From assembly GCA_964396165.1 (NCBI GenBank), contig CAYNEF010000014.1, positions 1-64,000 of the forward strand: 64,000 bases of DNA. Direction: 5' to 3'. Shown piece by piece: positions 1-8,527 of this stretch. The notes beneath the pieces are model-generated. The model made no database searches and was not told where the DNA came from. It was given only the letters and a program-made list of their open reading frames with translations. The stretch's first letter is position 1; every line of letters begins with the position of its first letter. This stretch comes from CALCZU01 sp964396165 (lineage in GTDB: Bacteria; Bdellovibrionota; FAC87; UBA2466). Made by a program: the position numbers and the translations under genes.

Positions 1-11
1 AGGGGGTTACC

Positions 12-872
12 TTGAACATCATCTCTAATATTTATAATTTCACGGACTATCGTGACTTTTTAAAAGATCGTTATCGTCAATTGAAAGATGCAGATCCATT
101 GTTTTCTTTCCGTTACTTTTCTAAGCAAGCCGGTTTCGGATCTCCGAACTACTTGAAGCTTGTGATGGACGGCAAAAGAAACTTAAGTGAAGATGCAATC
201 GGCAAATTCGCAAAAGGTTTGAGACTGGATAATCATGAAGGGGAATATTTCCACTATATGGTTGCATTCAATCAATGCGACAACACAGCCAAGAAACAAG
301 TTTTCGAAGCAAAACTCATGTATCTTCGTGAGCTCTTCAAAGTGAAAGCTTTGATTCCTGAACTCTATGATTACTATCATGAGTGGTACCATTCCGCGAT
401 TCGCGAAACGGTAAAAAAGGGAAAAGTGAAAAACGATCCAGCAGAACTTGCAAAGACGCTGGTACCGAATATCACTGAAGCAGAAGCTGTAGCTTCTATC
501 GGTCTTCTCACAAAGCTTAAATTCCTTGTCGTCACAACAGACGGCTGGTTGGAAGCTACTGAGAACAAAGAAATCGACAACGAAACTGCAACCATGGGTC
601 AGAAGATTCACTTTGAGCAAATGGCAGAACTTGCCGCTCAATCTCTTTATACCCAAGGACCTGAAACACAGGACTTCGAAAGCGTCACATTGAGTTTGCC
701 GCTTGAAAAAGTGAATGAGCTTAAGATGAAGATTCAAGAGCTTATTGCTTCCGTCAAGACATCGGCAACACAGAATCCTGGAGATGCTGTGTACCAACTT
801 AACGTACAGCTCTTCGCTCTTACCAAGTCAGTTGAATCTGGCAAATCCAAGAGCGCAGAAAAAGCAGCTTAA
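12..872 (+). CDS. TIGR02147 family protein (putative regulator)
   Basis: The protein has 286 residues and the family's usual length. The N-terminus carries the typical pattern: an NFTDYRDFLKDRY stretch, then a RYFSKQAGFGSPNYLK segment that resembles a helix-turn-helix and continues into a conserved KRNLS element at about 57-61. The middle holds the family's DYYHEWYHSAIRE motif near 120-132. TIGR02147 proteins are thought to be DNA-binding regulators and are abundant in Bdellovibrio-like genomes and Fibrobacter; their targets are unknown. The start is a TTG behind an AGGGGG Shine-Dalgarno at the window edge, so the promoter lies outside. A second member occurs at 10140. The function is inferred from the family only. 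Confidence 0.85.
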   Translation: MNIISNIYNFTDYRDFLKDRYRQLKDADPLFSFRYFSKQAGFGSPNYLKLVMDGKRNLSEDAIGKFAKGLRLDNHEGEYFHYMVAFNQCDNTAKKQVFEAKLMYLRELFKVKALIPELYDYYHEWYHSAIRETVKKGKVKNDPAELAKTLVPNITEAEAVASIGLLTKLKFLVVTTDGWLEATENKEIDNETATMGQKIHFEQMAELAAQSLYTQGPETQDFESVTLSLPLEKVNELKMKIQELIASVKTSATQNPGDAVYQLNVQLFALTKSVESGKSKSAEKAA

Positions 873-898
873 TTTTTAGGTATAACCTTACAAACCCG

Positions 899-933
899 GG
901 CCGGATCTCCTTTGGAGGTTCGGCCTATTTTTT
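899..933 (+). terminator. Intrinsic terminator of the first gene
   Basis: A GGCCGGATCTCC / GGAGGTTCGGCC stem with some G-T pairs and a 3-base loop is followed by a T-rich run. It lies 27 bases after the stop codon. The T run overlaps the stop codon of the convergent TonB-like gene. Confidence 0.75.
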
Positions 934-1423
934 ATTTATTTAATTGAAAGAGAAAACGCACCCGCTTTTGTAGGATTGCCAGAGATGACGGCGCACTCGC
1001 ATAATGCGATTCTACTGCCTTTAGTGCAGACTTATCGAGAGCAGGAAAGCCTGAAGTTTTTTCTATACTGCTTGCGACGAGCTTTTCGTTTTCGTCTAAA
1101 TCAAAGGCAACGATAACTTCTCCTTCTTCGCCCTTCATCCGACTAGATTCGGGGTATTCGGGCGCGACAAGTCCCAATGCGCTTCCCGATACAATGCCCG
1201 AAATAGGCAGCGCAGTTTTGTTTTCTGCCTTATCTTTTAAGACCTCTGAAAATCCTTCCGTTTTACTTGAATAAATACTTTTCTTGGATTTAGTTTCCAA
1301 AAGTTCCATCGCGATTTCCCCTTTCTTAAACGCGAATTCCGTTGTTTCTGATTTTTTTAGGGTGGAAAAGATCAGCATTAAATGAATCGCTAAGGAGAAA
1401 AGTAAGAAATACAGAGATTTCAT
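932..1423 (-). CDS. Short TonB-like energy transducer
   Basis: The 163-residue protein has one N-terminal membrane anchor (about 4-20) and a C-terminal TonB domain (about 85-160) that begins at APEYPESSRMKGEEGEV, the usual start of the TonB_C fold. TonB couples inner-membrane proton motive force, through ExbB/ExbD, to outer-membrane receptors by binding their TonB box. The gene lies 6 bp behind the BtuB-like receptor on the same strand and is presumably co-transcribed under the cobalamin riboswitch, so it is probably dedicated to that receptor. It lacks the long Pro-rich spacer typical of TonB; the linker is only about 60 residues of Lys/Glu/Ser-rich sequence. No exbBD genes are visible nearby. 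Confidence 0.8.
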   Translation of the reverse strand: MKSLYFLLFSLAIHLMLIFSTLKKSETTEFAFKKGEIAMELLETKSKKSIYSSKTEGFSEVLKDKAENKTALPISGIVSGSALGLVAPEYPESSRMKGEEGEVIVAFDLDENEKLVASSIEKTSGFPALDKSALKAVESHYASAPSSLAILQKRVRFLFQLNK

Positions 1424-1429
1424 TGCGCT

Positions 1430-3253
1430 TTATAGTATCTGCTTTATTCCTAAATAGAAACTGATGCCGCTGGAACCGTAGCCGTTGACTGCCTGGTAAC
1501 GGGTATCCAGTAGATTATCTACTCTGCCAAAGAGCTTAGTATTTTCTAGAAGCTTGTAAGATGCTGCTAGATTAAACAAATGGTAGGTAGGCATTTGAAC
1601 TTTCGAAAATGTGGCCGGATCGATATCTGTTCTTTCTCCAACCATCAGGTGATTCAAAACGATATCGAAATTTGACGCATTAAAAACGAGCGTGTTTTTT
1701 ACTTTATGCTGGGGTCTGCGTAAGAGTGGAGCCTCTGTGTCTCGATCTTTTGCCTCTGTATAAGTGTACTGTGATTCTAGTTTTAAATTATCCACTAAGA
1801 CGATTGATAAACTTGCTTCCACCCCTTGAGATCTGCTTCGTGCAACATTGACGTACTTATTTGAAGGGAAATCATAATCTATCAAGTCTTGTAAATCATT
1901 TCTAAATATTGTTACTAACACAGTGAAACGTTTTCGGATGATTTCCTGTTCTACACCTAGATCCCAAGAAAAAGATTTTTCAGGAGAAAGACCGGAGTTA
2001 CCGAATTCTCCGTAGAGTTGATAAAGAGAAGGGGATTTAAAACCTGTACCTACAGATGTACGTATCGTTGTTCCGGTCTTTGCAAATCGATACCCAGGGG
2101 AAAACCTTTCGATGTGTTGAAAATAAAACCCGCTATGGTAATCGGCGCGAACTCCCGCAGTCGTATAAAGCCCTTCTTCTTGCATATAGTCGTGCTGCAC
2201 ATATACAGAACTTGTAGAGGCGTGATTGTCGGTTTCTTTTTTCCCTGTACCAAAGTCTGATTCAGTTGCCGCTTTTTCATACTGGTGTTCAAGCCCTGCT
2301 GTGAGAAGTTGCGTGTCTGTCATTTGCACTCGGTTGATCCAGTCTGCTTTATAAATCCCTCCTCTGGAAAGAAAGCGTGTGTTGGGAACAGAGCCATAGT
2401 CCAGGCTTTTTCTATCCAGCGTGCGGAGAGAAAAACCCAAAGTGGGCTCCCATATGCCTAGTTTTGTTTTCCCTTGCAGACGCATCAGCAAGTTTTGCTG
2501 AGTCGTTTGGTAATGGGGTGTATCTACGGGCACCATATCCAGATCTTGAGTCGCATCAAAATAGCGTGTGATCCATTCGATTTGAGTATTTGAGGGAAGT
2601 AACTTGCCTACTTTTCCAGAGAAAGAAACTTTGGTAGAACCGTCTTTTTCAGATCCCGTAGCTGAGGCAGAAATGCCATCGGTTCGATTACCGCTGGCTG
2701 AAAATGAATAGTAAACAGAATCTTTTTGTGTGCCTCGAGTTTCCACATTTCCGTTCACGCTTCCAAACGATCCCCCTTCGACACTGAGTGTGGTCTCATT
2801 TTTTTGAAATTGTCCGCTTCGAGTGGTAATGTTGATGACACCTCCTACTCCCGGAAAGAGTACAGACTGTGCACCTCTGACTACTTCGATGCGTTCGACG
2901 TTGGAGAGATCCAGAAAGGTAAGATCCGCTCCTCGTCCTGGATCGGTGGGATCATTTAATTCCACACCGTCTACATATACGAGTGTTTGTTCAGACTTCG
3001 ACCCTCTGATTAAAATACTTGTTGTTTGAGAAGCATTTGAGGAAACAACATCCACTCCTGGGATATCTCTTAAGGCTTCGTAAACAGATTTGTATTGTTT
3101 TATTTCCATTTCTTCCTTGGAAATACTGACGGAAGAGGGAAGGGACTTGGTTACTCCAATGGGAGAGGCTTTTTTTGCTGTAACTTCGATAGTGGGAATG
3201 TCGTCGTTAGCTAATAAAGTAAAGGGGATTAGAAGTAAGTATAGTTTAGTCAT
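1430..3253 (-). CDS. btuB: TonB-dependent receptor, probable cobalamin receptor BtuB
   Basis: The 607-residue protein starts with a signal peptide (MTKLYLLLIPFTLLA) and a TonB-box-like segment IPTIEVTA (about 19-26). The plug domain follows (ALRDIPGVDVV, then ILIRGSKSEQTLVYVDGVELND and ERIEVVRGAQSVLFP), and then a long beta-barrel with alternating aromatic residues. Length and layout fit BtuB, the outer-membrane vitamin B12 receptor. The assignment rests mainly on the cobalamin riboswitch directly upstream. The start ATG has an AGGAGA Shine-Dalgarno 7-8 bases upstream. The C-terminus ends in IKQIL rather than the usual Phe, although aromatic residues stand close by. A TonB-like gene follows in the operon. 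Corrinoid specificity is inferred from the riboswitch and not from the barrel sequence. Confidence 0.85.
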   Translation of the reverse strand: MTKLYLLLIPFTLLANDDIPTIEVTAKKASPIGVTKSLPSSVSISKEEMEIKQYKSVYEALRDIPGVDVVSSNASQTTSILIRGSKSEQTLVYVDGVELNDPTDPGRGADLTFLDLSNVERIEVVRGAQSVLFPGVGGVINITTRSGQFQKNETTLSVEGGSFGSVNGNVETRGTQKDSVYYSFSASGNRTDGISASATGSEKDGSTKVSFSGKVGKLLPSNTQIEWITRYFDATQDLDMVPVDTPHYQTTQQNLLMRLQGKTKLGIWEPTLGFSLRTLDRKSLDYGSVPNTRFLSRGGIYKADWINRVQMTDTQLLTAGLEHQYEKAATESDFGTGKKETDNHASTSSVYVQHDYMQEEGLYTTAGVRADYHSGFYFQHIERFSPGYRFAKTGTTIRTSVGTGFKSPSLYQLYGEFGNSGLSPEKSFSWDLGVEQEIIRKRFTVLVTIFRNDLQDLIDYDFPSNKYVNVARSRSQGVEASLSIVLVDNLKLESQYTYTEAKDRDTEAPLLRRPQHKVKNTLVFNASNFDIVLNHLMVGERTDIDPATFSKVQMPTYHLFNLAASYKLLENTKLFGRVDNLLDTRYQAVNGYGSSGISFYLGIKQIL

Positions 3254-3261
3254 CGTTTCTC

Positions 3262-3392
3262 CTGCTCGGGATATGGTTATGACAGGTGCTCGGACTTGTC
3301 TTTTTAAGACTCACCGTTGCGGCACAGTACCGGATTTTCACCGGGTTTCCCCTGTCGTAGTTGAGCTTCTCACATGGAAACTTGTTTTAGTC
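3262..3392 (-). promoter_or_regulatory. Cobalamin (AdoCbl) riboswitch
   Basis: Read on the minus strand, the leader contains the conserved core GGGAAACCCGGTGAAAATCC, then GGTACTGTGCCGCAACGGTGA, and after a variable stem the B12-box consensus AGTCCGAGCACCTGTC. This matches the cobalamin riboswitch pattern closely. It ends a few bases before the Shine-Dalgarno of the receptor gene, so control is probably at translation initiation: bound cobalamin would hide the ribosome site. No intrinsic terminator is visible between the aptamer and the start codon. The limits given are approximate. Confidence 0.92.
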
Positions 3393-3518
3393 AAATTATG
3401 GGGGAAGTATCCTCGAAGAATACAGCGTATTCTGACGGGATTCTTAGCTCGAAATACCGACGGTAGCGCGCCAAATATATTTAATTAATAAGGTGTTGCT
3501 GAATGCTAACCTGATAGG

Positions 3519-4793
3519 ATGAAAACAAAATTTTTAAACTACTCACGGTTTTTTCTAGTATGCCTTTTTTCTACTTCTTTACTGTATGCGGTCACACCGG
3601 ACACACATACTGAGGAAACTACAAAGAAGCCACGTGGGCTATTTTCCAGTTTAGGAAATTTTCGAACGGGTTATCAGGAACAATTCACCAAAGTGAATAT
3701 TTTGAAAGACAATAGTTGTTTAGGTTGGGATTTTTCAGGTTCTGAAATCAAGCTTTCTACCTTGATCGATCCCGAAAGCGCTTTCTCTAAAGCGATGGAT
3801 AGACTTCTTCCTGAGTCTAGAATGAAAATTCTCGATGAGAAAAGAGCGACTGCGTTGGTCGTTGGAGATACCGTTGTATTTCCTCTAACGAAACTAATGC
3901 CACAAGACAAAGTGCCTTTCGTCGAGAAAACAAGATATGCCGAGTTTATCCGTGATTTAACCAGATATTTTGATATGAGTGTAGATAACTATCTAGCAAA
4001 TTACCAAAAGTCTCAATCTCTGTGGGGACAAATGGATTTCTTGGGGACAATCCAGCAAGCTGAAAATCTAGCCTGGCGGGATTTAGCAAATTCTTTTCGT
4101 GCATTGAAGGAATCCGGCGCGCCTACAGCCATCGTACAGGAAGCATATTTGCGTTTCAGAGAAGCTTCCAAAGGAAAAAGACTTTCCAATGCTACCGCCT
4201 GGAATTCTATTCCACTTCTTTTACCGGCAATTACTTCTCCCGGAGAAGCTGTAGCAGGTTGTACAAAAAACAATGAAGAAATTTTATCTGTAAAAAGTGA
4301 GATTGTACTCGGACAAAAGGGCACGGCCCGCTTTCAGATCTTTAAAAATGGAGCTAAAGCTATTGCTAAGTTCTTTGACAAAAATGGCGAACAAGCAAGA
4401 TTGGCTTCGAAAGCGAATTCTTTTAAAGGAAAAGGCAAGGCAGGTTATCTCAGTGCTTCACTTGCGAAAATCGAATTTACTCCGACGAAAAACGATCCTA
4501 ATCAACTAAGGGTGACAATGTCGCTTGAAGATGGAAATTCTGTTTCTTTTCCTTCCACGGTGAATAAATCCGATTTGGAAGAGGGCGCGGAAATAAGCTT
4601 GCAACACGTACATACAGAAGGCATCAGTTTGATTTTGGCTGCTGAAGTTTTGTCCGATGTAAAACTGCGTTGGGATAAAGTTGCAAAACGCCTTATTATT
4701 TCAGAAGCCAAAGCGACGTTGCATTTAAACGATCGCCATGGCAGTGAAACAGATTCAACTACTTTTTTTGATTTAGAAACTAAACCGCTTTAA
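3519..4793 (+). CDS. Secreted protein of unknown function
   Basis: The 424-residue protein has a signal peptide (about 1-25, MKTKFLNYSRFFLVCLFSTSLLYA) followed by a Thr/Glu/Lys-rich linker. I recognise no domain. There are two likely parts: a mainly helical segment (about 85-250) that ends near a single Cys, and a beta-rich C-terminal half (about 255-420) with alternating hydrophobic residues. Only two Cys remain after the signal peptide (NSCLGW and AGCTKN), which would allow one disulfide. It is divergent from the riboswitch operon and ends 3 bp before the convergent gene at 4797. Confidence 0.75.
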   Translation: MKTKFLNYSRFFLVCLFSTSLLYAVTPDTHTEETTKKPRGLFSSLGNFRTGYQEQFTKVNILKDNSCLGWDFSGSEIKLSTLIDPESAFSKAMDRLLPESRMKILDEKRATALVVGDTVVFPLTKLMPQDKVPFVEKTRYAEFIRDLTRYFDMSVDNYLANYQKSQSLWGQMDFLGTIQQAENLAWRDLANSFRALKESGAPTAIVQEAYLRFREASKGKRLSNATAWNSIPLLLPAITSPGEAVAGCTKNNEEILSVKSEIVLGQKGTARFQIFKNGAKAIAKFFDKNGEQARLASKANSFKGKGKAGYLSASLAKIEFTPTKNDPNQLRVTMSLEDGNSVSFPSTVNKSDLEEGAEISLQHVHTEGISLILAAEVLSDVKLRWDKVAKRLIISEAKATLHLNDRHGSETDSTTFFDLETKPL

Positions 4794-4796
4794 AGC

Positions 4797-5507
4797 TTAT
4801 TTTTTATTACGGCTTTTATCGGATCTTCTGTAATTGCTAAATGCTACTTCAGGCGAAGCCGTTTGATTACTGGCTGCTTGAACGGCAGAACTTCTATTTA
4901 ATTCTGCATTCAAGATAGCCTGTCTGGCTGTTTGAGACATGGTAAGACTTAATACAGAAAATAAAGTCGCAACCACACTTGCACAGATAGCAAACTTGGT
5001 AAGAAAAGAAGGCTTTTCTTCTTTCTTCGGAAGTAAAAACTCATCCAAAGACTGTCCTGTTTTCGTATGCACTTGAGAAGCAATCTTTTCCAGGTTTTCT
5101 GAAATGGAAGTAGTGACTTCTTTAACCGAAGACCACTGCTTTAGCATCGATTCCATGGAAGTTTCGATTGCTTTGCAAGCGGCATCCATTTCTTTCTTTA
5201 AATTCTTTTCCGTTTTTGTTTCGGCTGAAATTTCTGTCCCTATAGCATCCACATTTTCCGCTTTCTTGCGGCTTCTGCGCTGGCGTTTGGGTTTTTCTTC
5301 TTCGTCTTTTGCTTCCAGTTCCAAAGCTTCGCTGTTCTCTTCTTCTTCCTCTTTACTGGCTTCTACTTCAGCCATAGCGATGCTTCTGGTTTGAGAGTCG
5401 TTTAAAAGTTCTGCTTCGTTGCTTTCATTTTCAGCACTTTCATCCATCGTGCTATCTAATTCTTCTGTGCTTTCAATCTCGATGACTTCTTTTTTGCGTC
5501 TTCCCAT
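4797..5507 (-). CDS. Acidic coiled-coil protein with one membrane segment
   Basis: The 236-residue protein is not recognised as a named family. Residues 1-75 are extremely acidic (runs of Glu and Asp). A basic cluster KPKRQRRSRKK follows near 77-87. Residues about 100-160 are predicted coiled coil, and one hydrophobic segment (about 168-192, FLTKFAICASVVATLFSVLSL) is followed by a Ser/Asn/Ala-rich tail. The topology suggests a cytoplasmic charged domain on a membrane anchor. The KPKRQR cluster also occurs in the linker of FtsK at 11597, a short resemblance that may be chance. A GAGGGG Shine-Dalgarno precedes the ATG. Confidence 0.7.
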   Translation of the reverse strand: MGRRKKEVIEIESTEELDSTMDESAENESNEAELLNDSQTRSIAMAEVEASKEEEEENSEALELEAKDEEEKPKRQRRSRKKAENVDAIGTEISAETKTEKNLKKEMDAACKAIETSMESMLKQWSSVKEVTTSISENLEKIASQVHTKTGQSLDEFLLPKKEEKPSFLTKFAICASVVATLFSVLSLTMSQTARQAILNAELNRSSAVQAASNQTASPEVAFSNYRRSDKSRNKK

Positions 5508-5764
5508 TTGTTACCCCTCTAAATTAGTGTCTGCATAGAGCTGCAGCTCCTCTCACAAAGAGCAAGGTGTATGCCACGAGAATGCATGCGTAGTAAGGCT
5601 TTAAACGTGACAAAGTGGGGTCCTTTGGCCTTTAAAAGGAGCCGTAAATTGTCACTCCAAGTACTTAATATACAAAGAAAATATGTCGAGTGTGTCATAG
5701 GAAGGAAAACGCAGTCTGCATAACAACTCGTATCCGGATTCTCCTTTTTCAAGCGGAATAAAAA

Positions 5765-6436
5765 TTAAAAGGAGACTGTCGGCAGGAGAATTTCTTTAAA
5801 CTCTTCGGGAAGCGTAATATCTGTTTTCGCAGCCTGTTTTCTTACCCCTTCGAGCGTGCGTCGGGGCCAGCCTTTTTGAAAAAGATTTACAATCCATTTG
5901 GGGATGGAGCCTTTCGGATCACAATGTAATTCTCCCTCGATGTAACATGTCTTTCCAGGGACGAGGGAAGTGACAGTGAGTTTTCCGTAGACAATTTCGC
6001 CTCGGACGTTAGAAGTCTCAGGAGCGGTTTCTAAAGGTGCCGGGTGGTAAGTCATCTCAAAAGATTTCTTGTCTTTATTAATCTCAATATTCATCTCGGT
6101 AACAAATTCCCGATCTTTTAATACGAATGGAGTTTTGATGTGATTGAATTCGATATAGGAAAACGGGCTGATTCTTCTCAGCATCTTAGTAGCCGCAAGA
6201 CTGTCGACCCACTCTGTCCCGCGTTTTGAATCGAGAAGTACGGATGCAACTTTCCAAAGAGGTGCATCGACATTTCCCGTGCCTTTTAGTGCATAGACGG
6301 GGCTTCCTTTAATTCTTCTGTAGTAGGTGAATATTCCGTCGGCATCTCCGGACTCAAACCACACGGGATCTTTGTCGTCATTTGCATGACTCGGGTTGCT
6401 AAGGAGTAAAAAAACTGAAATGAGAAAATGCAGCAT
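5765..6436 (-). CDS. START-domain lipid-binding-like secreted protein
   Basis: The chosen start gives 223 residues with a signal peptide (MLHFLISVFLLLSNPSHA) followed by a START-like domain (about 25-220): a DGIFTYYRRIKGSPVYALKG entry strand, a DRE motif (LKDREFVTEM) in the central strand, and the amphipathic C-terminal helix with a WPRRTLEGVRKQA segment. START domains bind lipids or sterols in a helix-grip pocket. The frame is open 35 codons further upstream to a TTG at 6541 behind a GGAG Shine-Dalgarno; that start would bury the signal peptide, so I prefer the internal ATG although its Shine-Dalgarno is poor. The ligand cannot be told from sequence. Confidence 0.75.
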   Translation of the reverse strand: MLHFLISVFLLLSNPSHANDDKDPVWFESGDADGIFTYYRRIKGSPVYALKGTGNVDAPLWKVASVLLDSKRGTEWVDSLAATKMLRRISPFSYIEFNHIKTPFVLKDREFVTEMNIEINKDKKSFEMTYHPAPLETAPETSNVRGEIVYGKLTVTSLVPGKTCYIEGELHCDPKGSIPKWIVNLFQKGWPRRTLEGVRKQAAKTDITLPEEFKEILLPTVSF

Positions 6437-6596
6437 CAAGCGGAAAATATTATCACGTCTGTCTAAGATTTTTCCACCTCGACTTTTAAGATGAGCACAT
6501 ATGTCTATAAACTCGACAATGACTCTACGCACGATTGCCAATTCAGTTGCTCCGCATTAAGTCATTCTGTAGAATAATAAGTTGGAGGCCTTCCAA

Positions 6597-6761
6597 ATGG
6601 ACAATTCCAAGCAGTCCGCGATGAAAGAGTTATGGCAGTTCGCAAAAACGAGAAAGAAATTTTGGCTTCTCCCATTGGTGCTAGTTTTAGTAACCCTGGG
6701 TCTTTTGCTCTTTTTAATCGAAGGATCAGCGATATCGCCCTTCGTTTACACGCTTTTCTAA
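6597..6761 (+). CDS. DUF5989 family small membrane protein
   Basis: This 54-residue gene starts at ATG 6597 behind a good Shine-Dalgarno (TTGGAGG). The product has an N-terminal KELWQFAKTRKKFWLLP motif, one membrane span (about 24-41) and a C-terminal GSAISPFVYTLF signature, all hallmarks of DUF5989. These proteins are usually encoded near carbamoyltransferases or SxtJ-like membrane proteins in polysaccharide or secondary-metabolite loci; neither partner is visible here. Instead it is followed 20 bp later by a small secreted protein. Its role is unknown. Confidence 0.85.
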   Translation: MDNSKQSAMKELWQFAKTRKKFWLLPLVLVLVTLGLLLFLIEGSAISPFVYTLF

Positions 6762-6781
6762 AACCTTTTTCCGGAGAGTTT

Positions 6782-7183
6782 TTGAAAGTTAGTATTTTCA
6801 TCCTTTTTCTATCGAGTTTACTCGTTGCTGAAACAGCCACGACGGGACAGCCCGCGCCACAAGCCCAACAGGGGCAAAACCGTGCAAATCCCAATCTGAT
6901 TCCGACTTTTGATGAAGGTTTCTTCAATAAGTTAGGCGAAACCGAACGCAACGATTCTAAAGTTACTTCTGATGTGCTTCAGCAAATCAAAAGTAGCTGT
7001 GAAGGCGAAAAAGCCAAAAGCATGGATTCTTTCAGGTCTTGTGTAGCGCAAAGACAAAATGCTGCCGTTAACCAAAGAGAAAAAGAAATTGATCGAATCA
7101 ATACCCAAAACAATTTACCCCTTCGAAATTCTCCCAAGCTGATCGAAGATGTACAGTCTAAATCCATTGAAGGTGGCGACTGA
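6782..7183 (+). CDS. Small secreted protein, unknown function
   Basis: I place the start at TTG 6782, 20 bp after the DUF5989 stop and behind a GGAGAG Shine-Dalgarno. The 133-residue product then begins directly with a signal peptide (MKVSIFILFLSSLLVAE). Upstream codons in this frame merely overlap the DUF5989 gene. The mature part is Gln/Asn/Lys-rich and hydrophilic, with a Pro/Gln linker, two Cys (SSCEGEKAKSMDSFRSCVAQ) spaced 14 apart and a helical repeat-like tail. It may be co-transcribed with the DUF5989 gene and the following epimerase. I recognise no family. Confidence 0.65.
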   Translation: MKVSIFILFLSSLLVAETATTGQPAPQAQQGQNRANPNLIPTFDEGFFNKLGETERNDSKVTSDVLQQIKSSCEGEKAKSMDSFRSCVAQRQNAAVNQREKEIDRINTQNNLPLRNSPKLIEDVQSKSIEGGD

Positions 7184-7204
7184 TAATACGAGCTGGAGCT
7201 CTTC

Positions 7205-7612
7205 ATGTCCTTAAAACTGTCCCATATCGCAATAGCTAATTCCAGTATTACAAGCATTCTAGAAAAATTAAAAACTCTCGAGTTTGAACTCGAAGCGACA
7301 CATGATGTTCCTTCCGAGAAAGTGAAAGCGGCGATGCTACCCATGCATACTTCTTCGCACTTGCGACTAGAGATATTAGAACCTACTTCGACTGATAGCC
7401 CGATTTCCAAGTTTTTGGAAAAAAGGTCCATGGGGGGAATCCACCACTTGTCATTTGAAGTCGAGAATTTGGAAAAGTGGGAAACGAAATTAAAAGCAAA
7501 GGGAATAGAAATTCTTCCTCCCGGTATCAGAAAAGCCGCGCGTGGTAAGGCTTTGTTCATCCACCCTAAAAGTATGGGCGGAGTTCTGGTAGAATTAGAA
7601 GAGTTGGAATAA
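7205..7612 (+). CDS. Methylmalonyl-CoA epimerase-like VOC protein
   Basis: The 135-residue protein has the vicinal-oxygen-chelate fold with two beta-alpha-beta-beta-beta modules. It opens with LKLSHIAIAN (metal-ligand His7), carries GGIHHLSFEVENL near 77-89 and ends with the GGVLVELEE strand whose Glu is the last metal ligand. This is the pattern of methylmalonyl-CoA epimerase, which interconverts the (R) and (S) forms in propionate metabolism. No mutase or propionyl-CoA carboxylase is in the window, so the substrate is inferred from the family. The rhomboid gene follows 5 bp later, suggesting one transcript. Confidence 0.8.
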   Translation: MSLKLSHIAIANSSITSILEKLKTLEFELEATHDVPSEKVKAAMLPMHTSSHLRLEILEPTSTDSPISKFLEKRSMGGIHHLSFEVENLEKWETKLKAKGIEILPPGIRKAARGKALFIHPKSMGGVLVELEELE

Positions 7613-7617
7613 ACAAC

Positions 7618-8376
7618 ATGAGCAATCGCTACGATCAAATCAGCCCCGTCCCCCCGATGACTCAAGCCATCAGAGTAATCGTTTTTCTTTGCGTTGGTTT
7701 GTACTTCTTTGATTTTGCTCTCATCCACTTAAAAGACTTTTATTTAAACGAGTATCTCGGACTTGTACCTGCGCGAATCAAGCTCGACTTGTGGTTGTGG
7801 CAGTTTGTTACGTACATTTTTATGCACGGACACCCGCTGCATCTTCTGCTCAACATGTTGATCCTCTGGTATTTCGGCGCAGAATTGGAACAGCGGCTGG
7901 GGACAAAGCAGTTTGTTCTTTTCTTTTTTATTTCAGGCGTAGGGGCAGGGCTGTTTAATTACGGTGTGAATGTCGCTTTTGGCGATGCTGCAAAAGCCGT
8001 AAATCCCATTGTGGGGGCAAGTGGTGCCATCTACGGAATCCTAGCTGCGTATGCCTTGTTTTTTGGTAACCGCTATTTCTTAGTCTTCTTTGTCTTTCCG
8101 ATGAAGGCAAAATATTTTGTGCTGGTGATGGCAGGAATTGAACTTGTGACTGGTGTGCAATCTACTTCTGCAGACAACGTCGCGCATTTTGCCCACATTG
8201 GCGGCATGATCGTTGGCGGCGCTTATATCTATTTACGTTACATCAATCCTCCTGGTGGTGGCGGTTGGGGCGGAAAGAATAAAAAAGAGATGGAACGCGA
8301 ACGTCTTAAAAAACAATTTACACTCATCGTAAACGAATCCTCCCAAAAGCCTAAAGACGGCCCCTTCTGGAACTAG
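7618..8376 (+). CDS. Rhomboid family intramembrane serine protease
   Basis: The 252-residue protein has six predicted membrane spans. The catalytic pair is visible: Ser135 in GASGAIYG and His193 in HFAHIGG. The HGHPLHLLLNM segment (about 70-80) matches the HxxxN motif of helix 2. The enzyme cleaves transmembrane substrates inside the membrane. The C-terminal tail (about 212-252) is Gly- and Lys-rich and cytosolic. It follows the epimerase-like gene by 5 bp. The substrate is unknown. Confidence 0.9.
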   Translation: MSNRYDQISPVPPMTQAIRVIVFLCVGLYFFDFALIHLKDFYLNEYLGLVPARIKLDLWLWQFVTYIFMHGHPLHLLLNMLILWYFGAELEQRLGTKQFVLFFFISGVGAGLFNYGVNVAFGDAAKAVNPIVGASGAIYGILAAYALFFGNRYFLVFFVFPMKAKYFVLVMAGIELVTGVQSTSADNVAHFAHIGGMIVGGAYIYLRYINPPGGGGWGGKNKKEMERERLKKQFTLIVNESSQKPKDGPFWN

Positions 8377-8467
8377 TCTCTACTTCTCGAAATATAATTT
8401 CATTTCAGAACTCATATAAACTCATTAATAGATGCGTAATATTTATTATACGACATTCGAGAGTTGC

Positions 8468-8516
8468 GAAAAAAAATCCCCAAAAGATGTCGATGTTGTG
8501 TGACACCATTTGGGGA
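8468..8516 (-). terminator. Intrinsic terminator for the minus-strand gene at 8528
   Basis: TCCCCAAA at 8477 pairs with TTTGGGGA at 8509, with a smaller TGTC/GACA stem inside the loop. On the minus strand the stem is followed by eight T (8476-8469). It lies 12 bases after the stop of the minus-strand gene. Confidence 0.75.
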
Positions 8517-8527
8517 ATTAAAATATC

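Noticed and set aside
3090..3488. 132-codon plus-strand frame over the riboswitch
   Set aside because: It runs antisense through the receptor start and the cobalamin riboswitch; composition and lack of a ribosome site show a chance frame.
5508..5764. Gap with a 77-codon minus-strand frame
   Set aside because: No Shine-Dalgarno, odd composition, and TTTAAA/palindromic short repeats explain little. I saw no convincing gene or RNA here, only the leader of the gene at 4797.
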